This document shows positions 13,525 through 22,500 of a stretch of 24,731 nucleotides of DNA, piece by piece (position 1 is the stretch's first letter; every line of letters begins with the position of its first letter). The notes under the pieces were generated by a model. The model did no database searches. It worked only from the letters and a program-made list of their open reading frames with translations, and was not told where the DNA came from. Source of the DNA: CALGLS01 sp047626155 (GTDB lineage Bacteria; Bacteroidota; Bacteroidia; Chitinophagales; Saprospiraceae); contig JBLHRR010000079.1 in NCBI GenBank assembly GCA_047626155.1, positions 1 to 24,731 on the forward strand. Direction: 5' to 3'. The position numbers and the translations under genes were made by a program.

Positions 13525-16500
13525 ATGATTAACAAAATTCCCGCATATCCTAATTTATCATCTGGCAAGTGCATTCATGAAGCCTTCGAATGGATGGCCA
13601 CAAAGGCCCCAAATAATGAGGCATTGGTGGTGGGAACTCGCAGCTATAGTTATAAAGAAGTAGATGAAAAGGCGAATCAGCTGGCACATTATCTGATTGC
13701 TCAAAATGTTCAGAAAGAAGAACTGATCGCTATTTCGATGGAGCGATCTGCCGAAATGATCATCAGTATACTGGGGGTTTTGAAAGCGGGTGGGGCTTAT
13801 CTGCCCATCGATCCACAAACACCAGTCAGCCGTTGTGCTTATATTCTGGAAGAATCAAAGTCGGCCATTTTACTGACTCAAAAACAACTAGTCAGTAATT
13901 TCGATCACTTTAAAGGGGAAAAATTGCTGTTGAATGGAGATCTATCAGCTGTTGAAGATCAACCGAAAACAGCGGTTAATATTCAGGACAATCCCAAACA
14001 ATTGGCTTATACCATTTTTACTTCCGGATCTACAGGAAAGCCAAAAGGTGTTCAGGTGGAACATCACAGTGTAATCAATTTAATCCGTGGCCAGGTGGCT
14101 TTCGCCAAACAACCCGTTGAGCGTTTCTTATTTGCCTATTCCTTTGCTTTCGATGGCTCTGTAGTGTTGACCTTTTGGACATTACTTACAGGAGGAACAT
14201 TGGTTATGGCGGAGGAGGGCTTAGAAAAAGACATTTCTAAAATTGCCAAATTCATTGCAGAGAAAAATATCTCTCATCTACTTACTTTTGCTTCACTTTA
14301 TGGACTCTTATTGGAAAGAACGGATTCTGCTTTATTAGTAAACCTAAAACATGTTTCAGTAGCAGGAGAAATTTGTCCACCAGCTTTGGTGAAAAAACAC
14401 CACAATACAGTTACAAATTGTGTTTTGTTTAATGCGTACGGCCCGACAGAAGCTACCGTTGGTGCTACAATTTATAAAACCAGTCCAGCTGATGCTAATT
14501 TAAGTAGGGTGCCTATTGGCAAACCTATAGATCGGGTTCGATGTTATATTCTAGATGAAAACCTCAAAGAATTAAAAGTGGGTGAAATCGGAAACTTGTA
14601 TTTGTCAGGTGATGGTCTGGCTAGGGGTTATTTGAATAAGCCAGAAATGACAAGGGAAAAATTTATCCCTAACCCTTTTGATGAATTTCCTTTTGACCGA
14701 TTATATAAAACTGGTGACCTCGCGATGTGGACGCCAACAGGAGAGGTAGACTTCATTGGCCGTGCAGATTTTCAGGTCAAACTTCGGGGCTACCGAATCG
14801 AGCCTGGAGAAATTGAAGCGACTCTTATGAGTCATAAAAACATATTAGCAACTACGATTCTATTAAAAGGCGAAGAATCGGCAGACCAAAAATTAGTTGC
14901 TTACCTGGTCGCTAAACCCGATGCTGTAATTAATATTTCTGAACTTAGAAATTACGTTTCGGAAAAACTTCCAGAATACATGATCCCTGCTGTATTTGTC
15001 TTGTTGGAAAAAATGCCTCTTACAACAGCAGGCAAGGTTGATCGTGTGGCATTACCGGAGCCAGGAAAGGAAAGGCCTTTGTTGGCAAACAGTTATAGTC
15101 CGCCAAAAACAGAGCTGGAACAAACCATTTGTCAGTATTGGCAAGGAATTCTCCAATTAGAGAAAATAGGAATTCACGATAAGTTCTTTGAGCTAGGCGG
15201 CAATTCCTTACAGGCTGCTGACTTTATAGCTCGCTTGCAAAAAGAACTGGGTGAAGTCATTTTTATCACCAGTATTTTCGATCATCCAACTATTTCTGCT
15301 TTCGCAAAAATGCTGGAACGGGATTATGCCACAGCACTTTCCAATGGATCGCTAAAAACAAAGGATTCACTAGGTGAAGGTGTAACACCTAATAATAAAG
15401 ACATTGCATCAACTGCTTCAGATTCAAAGGTTTTAACTAAATCAGACTTTCAAGATTTCGAAAATTATTTTCCTAAAAAGAATCTAAAACCCAAAGCAAA
15501 TACAAAGAAATTAAAACCCGCAGTTTTCATTCTTGCGCCACCAAGGTCAGGGACCTCCCTTCTACGGATCATGTTGGCAGGGCATTCTAAATTGTTTGCC
15601 TCCAATGAGTTGCAGTTGTTGCATTTTAATACGCTGGAAGAGAGAGCATCCGCCTATCAAGGTAAATTTCAGCTTTGGTCGGAGGGCTTGGTTCGTATGT
15701 TTATGGAGTTGGAATCCTGTTCTGCTGATAAGGCTAAAACCATACTTCAACAATACACCAACAAAGGCTACAGCACCAAAGAAATATATGCCCTTTTGCA
15801 AGAGAAAATCGGAGATGTATTGTTAGTGGACAAGTCCCCCTCTTATGCATTAGATGTTGATGCGTTGAAAAAAGCAGAAGTTGATTTTGAAAATCCAATC
15901 TATATCCACTTAGTCCGCCATCCTTATGCGATGGTTCAGTCTTTTTCCAAAATGCACATGGATCAGGTGATGTACTTAAAACCACATGAGTATACGGCTC
16001 AAAATCTCGGAGAACTAATTTGGACCAAGAGTCATCAAAACATTACAGACTTCCTTAACAATGTTCCTGCAAATCGAAAATTTCAATTGCAATATGAAAA
16101 TTTGGTCAAGAGACCAGAAGAATTAATGCGGCAGCTTTGTGAACAATTAAATTGGGAATACGATCCAGCCCTCGTTAATCCATATGATGGCTTAGAAGAG
16201 AAAATGGTAGATGGTTTATACCAAAATTCAACACCAATGGGCGATATCCGTTTGTTGGAACATGGAAAAATTGATCCTAAATTAGCGGATAGTTGGAAAG
16301 GGGTTGAAAAAGATAATTTCCTAAGCGAAGAGACTTGGGAAAAAGCAGAGTCATTCGGATATACCAATCCACAAAAAGAAAATTTCAAACCAGAAGGAGC
16401 AAAGTCTAAATCTAAGGATATTGCCATCATCGGCATGAGCGTACGTTTGCCCGGAGCTGATAACATCGAAGCATTTTGGCAAAACCTAAAAAATGAAACA

Positions 16501-19500
16501 GATGTCAGCAAGTCTTTCACTAAAGAAGATTTAGCAGCAGCTGGCCTTGATCCTGCCTTATTAGATAATCCGGATTTCGTAAACAGAGGAATGCCACTGA
16601 AAGATCCTGGACATTTTGCAGCAGAGTTTTTTGGCTATCTACCTAAGGAGGCCGCCTTGATGGACCCACAGCATCGAGTATTCCTAGAATGTGCTTACAC
16701 CGCCTTGGAAAACTCGGGCTATCACTCCGAAAGCGAAAACCAACGGATTGGAATATATGGCGCCGTCGCTAGAAATACTTATTTGGTTAACAATGTAATT
16801 ACGCATCCAAATTATTTTAAGTCCATTGATGACTTCCAATTAGGTATTACCTTAGAAAAAGACTTTCCAGCAACAAGAGTGGCTTATAAATTAGACCTAA
16901 AAGGCCCGGCTATTAATATTCAAACCGCTTGCTCTTCTTCTGGGGTAGCCTTGCATCTCGCTTGTCAAAATTTACTTTTAAACGAATCGGATGTCCTCCT
17001 GGTTGGAGGTGGAAGAATCCAACCACCGGTGCAAGGTGGACATTTGCATAAAGAAGGTCATGCTCTTTCTCCCGATGGTTACGTTCGTGCTTTTGATGCA
17101 GAAGCCAACGGAATGGTGCGTGGACATGGAATGGCTTTTATCGTCATAAAGAAACTGGAAAAAGCCATCGCAGACGGCGACACGGTTCATGCTGTTATAA
17201 AAGGTTCTGCCATCGGAAATGATGGAGCCGATAAAATTGGTTTTACAGCTCCAGCTATTGAAGGGCAATGTAGAACCATTGTTGAAGCGTACAAAAAAAT
17301 AGGTATTGATCCGGCAACCCTTTCTTATGTGGAAGCCCACGGAACTGGAACTCGCCTTGGTGATCCCATAGAAATAGCAGCACTTACAAAGGCTTTTGCC
17401 ACTTTTACTAATAAAAAAACATACTGCGCACTTGGAACGGTAAAAACAAATATCGGCCATTTAGATGCAGGCGCTTGTATTGCTGGAATCATCAAAACGG
17501 CATTGTCGATGAAGGCAGAGTTCTTACCAGCTAGTTTACATTTCAATAAACCGAACCCACAAATTCCTTTTGACCAAAGCCCTTTTTATATAAATGGAAA
17601 AGGAGCGGAATGGAAAAAAGGAGAACTGCCTCGACGTGCTGGGGTGAGTTCTTTTGGATTGGGAGGAACAAACGTACATGTTATATTAGAAGAGGCGCCT
17701 GAATTGATAGTTCCAACAAAAGAACATTCTTCGGAACTGCTGATACTTTCTGCAAAAACACCAACGGCTTTAGAAGAAGCCACTGTTCAGTTGGGGCATT
17801 TCATGGAAAAGAATAAAGGACTTTCTCTAACTGATATTGCAGCAACCTTGCAAGTCGGACGAAAGTCATACGATCACAGAGTAAGTCTGCTTGCTGAAAA
17901 TATTGAAGAAGTAACAAAACAGCTACAAGAAAACAATCCTCAGTTTCTAACAAGAAATGAACTTCGGGCTAATGCGGATAAAATCGTATTTATGTTCCCT
18001 GGTGGTGGAGCGCAGCATAGTAATATGGGACTCGGCTTGTATCAGACAGAACGGGTCTTTAGAGATAAGGTGGACGAATGCCTGACTATTTTTCAAGAGC
18101 AACATCAATTAGATTTACGGTCTATACTTTATCCTGCGCATGCAGAAAGTAATCCTATAACAGATCCCTTACATGGCATCACTTTATTGTTTACGATAGA
18201 ATGGGCAACAGCACAGTTGTGGATTTCCAAAGGCATACAACCAACAGAGATGATTGGTCACAGTCTGGGAGAATATGTAGCAGCTTGTTTGGCAGGTGTT
18301 TTTACTTTGGAAGAAGCCTTGGCAATGGTGGCCACTCGTGGAAAGTTATTTCTTCAATTGGAGGAAGGAGGCATGCTGAGTATTCCGCTTTCGGAAAAGG
18401 AAGTGAGCCCATATATGGATGAGGAACTTTCTTTTGCTGCGATTAATAAACCGGACTATTGCGTAGTCTCTGGACCGGTTAAGGCGATTGATCGGATTAA
18501 AGAAAAACTGACAAAGGACGAAATTCACGCACCGCGTTTGCATATCAATGTAGCGGCGCATTCCACTATGGTAGAAAGCATCTTGGAAGAGTTCGGTTCC
18601 TTTTTGGAAACCATAAATTACTGTGCTCCAAAAATACCAATCGTTTCTAACTTAGATGGAAAATACGTCAAGGAAGAAACCATGCAGGGCGCGGATTATT
18701 GGAAGAGGCACCTACGTCAAACCGTTCGTTTCGCAGAGGGAATTTCTACCTTGCTGACGGAGGAGCAAACGATTTTTCTCGAAATTGGCCCAGCGCAAAC
18801 CCTGAGCAACTTTACTCGGCAACATCCTAATCGAAGTAGTAATCATATTGTTATTGCTTCCTTGCGTCATCCAAAAGAAGTGGTCAGTGATCGTTCTTTT
18901 TTGCTGAAAAGCATGGGGCAGTTGTGGTTAAACGGATGTACGCCTGACTGGAAACAAAACTTTGAATCCATACACCGAATTTCTCTGCCGACTTATCCTT
19001 TTGAGCGAAAGCGATATTGGATTGATCCGAAAGAAGTTGTGTCGTTGCCAAGTAATGACGTTTTGGAATTGGCTATTAGCCCAAATGTAAATCAAGAATT
19101 GGAAGAACCTAAAAGAATAAAGGTCATGTTTACACGAAAAGATTGGCTGAAGGGAGAGGTGAAAAATATCTTTCACCAACTCAGTGGCTTACCAGTCGCG
19201 AATATGGATGACTATGCGACCTTCCTGGAATTGGGCTTTGATTCTCTTTTTCTAACTCAATCCATTACCAAAATCAAAAAAGCGTTTGGTATAAAATTGA
19301 ACTTCCGCCAGCTCTTTGACGAGGCGCCTGGCATCGATGCCTTGGCTGGATTTTTAGATAGAAAATTGGAAGCTTCTGCCTTTCAAACGGAATTGGCTGC
19401 TCTGAATGAAGTAGAAACTCAACCGCAATCTCAAAATCAAGATCTATTTGCAACAGGGAATGCAGCTTCTGGGAGTTTGGAACAGATTATTCAGCAGCAG

Positions 19501-22500
19501 CTATTATTGATGCAGCAGCAGTTGGACTTGTTGAAAGGAGGAATCGGTTCAACAACACAATTACAAAAGATAAATACTGAATTTTCGCAAAATAGAATAA
19601 CGAATTCTACGGTTCCTTCTCAACCTTTAGATGGAAATGGTATTGACTCGTTTGTGAACAAAGCTGCTTCGACATCGAAAGAATTTACCGCTTTCGGTCC
19701 TTGGGTGCCTATAGAAAAGAAGAGGCTTGATGACTTGACGGAACGAGAGAAAAAATACCTGCAAGATCTGATTTATAGGTACACAATAAAAACGAAGGGG
19801 TCTCAGGAAATATCAGCGCGGCAACGGAAACATATGGCAGACCCACGTTCCATTGTTGGTTTCAATCGTATCTGGAAAGAGATGGTCTATCAGATCGCTA
19901 TGGATCGTTCTAAAGGTTCGAAATTGTGGGATGTCGATGGTAATGAATACATAGATTTCCGCTCTTCTTTCGGCTGTAATTTGTTTGGGAATTCTCCTGA
20001 CTTTATTCAGGATGCCATTAAAGTGCAAATTGATAAAGGCTTTGAATTGGGCGTGCTCACTCCTTTAGCAGAGCAAGTTTGTGATTTGATTTGTGAACTG
20101 ACAGGGACTGAGAGAGTCTCTTTGGTGAACACCGGTTCGGAGGCCGTTTCAGCTGCAGTGCGAGCTGCACGAACGGCTACAGGGAAAGATAAAATCATCG
20201 TTTTTGAAGGGGATTACCACGGCATTGCAGATGAATTGTTAGTTAAAGGAATTAATCGTGGTGGCAAAGCCGTTTCGCTTCCGGCAGCTCCGGGGATTCC
20301 AGTTTCTTTAGTGGATCAGGTCATTGTTTTAAAATGGGACGATCCAGATATTATTCAAAAAATAAAAGACGCAGCAGATGATTTGGCCGCCGTTCTTATA
20401 GAGCCGGTTCAGCCGAATGATCCGACGCATCAACCCATTGAATTGTTGCGAGCCATTCGGAAAGTGACGGAGGAGGAGGAAGTCGCTATGATCTACGATG
20501 AGATGATCACTGGATTTAGAGTCGGACTTGGTGGCGCGCAAAGTTGGTATGGCATCGAGGTAGATATCATAGCTTATGGGAAGGTTTTGTCCGGAGGCTT
20601 GCCAATGGCAGCAGTGGCTGGGAAGTCCCAATACTTAGATGTTTTTGATGGTGGGCAGTGGCAGTTCGGAGATGCTTCTATTCCGGAAGCGGGTGTTACT
20701 TTCTTCGGAGGAACCTTTTGTAAACATCCTGTTAGTTTGGCTGCTTCTTTGGCTGCGTTGAAAGAGATGAAACGTCAAGGTCAGCCAATGTATGATGCTT
20801 TGAATGAAAAAACAGCTCGTTTTGCAGAGCGCCTTATTGCTTTGTTCGAGCAAACGAAAGTTCCGATACAAGTGCGTTCAACGGCTTCCATCATTGCCAT
20901 TAAAATAGTAGATAGAAACCCATTAGCAGAAATGTTTTGGTATTACATGAGGCTTAAAGGAATCTTCATCGAAAACAAAGCGGCTATTATGACATTGGCT
21001 CATAGTGAAGCGGATTTGGATCATACCTTTTTGATGTTTGAAGAAACAATCAGAGAGATGCAAACGGCTGGATTTTTTCCAATTACAGTTGCTGAAATTT
21101 CTATTGAAAATAAAATAGTTGGAGCACCATTGTTATATGGTTTGGACTGTTTGAGTAATGCTACAGCCATAAAAAAAAAGATACCTCTGACGGAAGGACA
21201 GAAGGAGGTTTGGGTAGAACACCAATTGGGTAGTGCCGCTGCGGCAGCTTACAACCTTTCCGGCGTTTTACAATTTGAGGAGGAACTGAATATTGACCTC
21301 ATGCGGAAGGCGGTTCAGCAACTTGTAAATCGTCATGAATCTCTTCGTACTATCTATGATGCTGATGAATTGGTTCAACACATTTTTCCTGAACTGGAGA
21401 TTGATATTCCATTCCTTGATATTTCAGATTTAGAAGAATCGGAAATAGAAAATCGCCTTTCGGAAATTCATGAAGCAGAAACAACGGAGGTGCTAGACCT
21501 TTTTAAAGGGCCACTATTTCGAGTGAAAATAATCCAGACTAAAGTCAAACAATATCAGTTAATCATGACGGCTCATCACGGTATTGCCGATGGTTGGTCT
21601 TGTGGTGTTTTAGCAAAAGAATTGGCTGCTTTATATACTGGGCTTAAGCAAAATAAAAAGGCACGTTTACCAAAGCCAGCTCAGTTAAGTGATTTTGTTT
21701 CCGCTCAGCAGATCTTTCAACAGAGCGAAGAGGCGAAAGAAACAGCGGACTATTGGTTGAAGCAATTTGAAGAGGATGTTCCTGTACTTGATTTTCCAAC
21801 AGACTTCCCACGTCCTCTGCAAAAGACTTATAATGCATCGCTGGAATCCATCGAATTGGATCAAAGGTTGACTCAGCAATTAAAAGAATATTCCAATAAA
21901 AATCGCTCTACTTTATTCGTAACATTATACACCGCCTTTCAAACTTTAATACATCGATTGTCAGGCCAAGATGATTTTGTTTTGGGTATGGTAGCAGCGA
22001 CTCGGTCCATTGCTGGAAATGAAAACCTAGTGGCACATGGCGTAAGTCTATTACCATTGCGTAGCCAAATAAATCCAACCGACGACTTTCCAACTCATTT
22101 GCAGAAAATGCGAAACCAAATATTGGATAGCTTTGATTATCAACAGTATACATTGGGTTCCTTAGTTAAAGTCTTGAAGATGTCGCGTGACCCAAGTCGG
22201 CAACCAATCATTTCTATCCTCTTCAATATGGATGGGGTTTCAGAAGCCTTAGATTTCGATGGAATGAAAGTCGAAGTCAATCCAATCGTTCGGAAATATG
22301 AAACCTTTGATGTATTCATAAATGTAAAACCATTGTTGGATGGCTCTATTTCTTTTGAGTGGATTTACAACACCGACCTCTTTTTAGCGGAAAGCATACA
22401 ACGACATCTAGCAGAGTTTAAAACCCTATTAGAAGGTATTTTATCTGAACCAACTGCGAAGATTTATCAGTTGCCTATTTTGCCAGAAGCAGAAAAAGTA

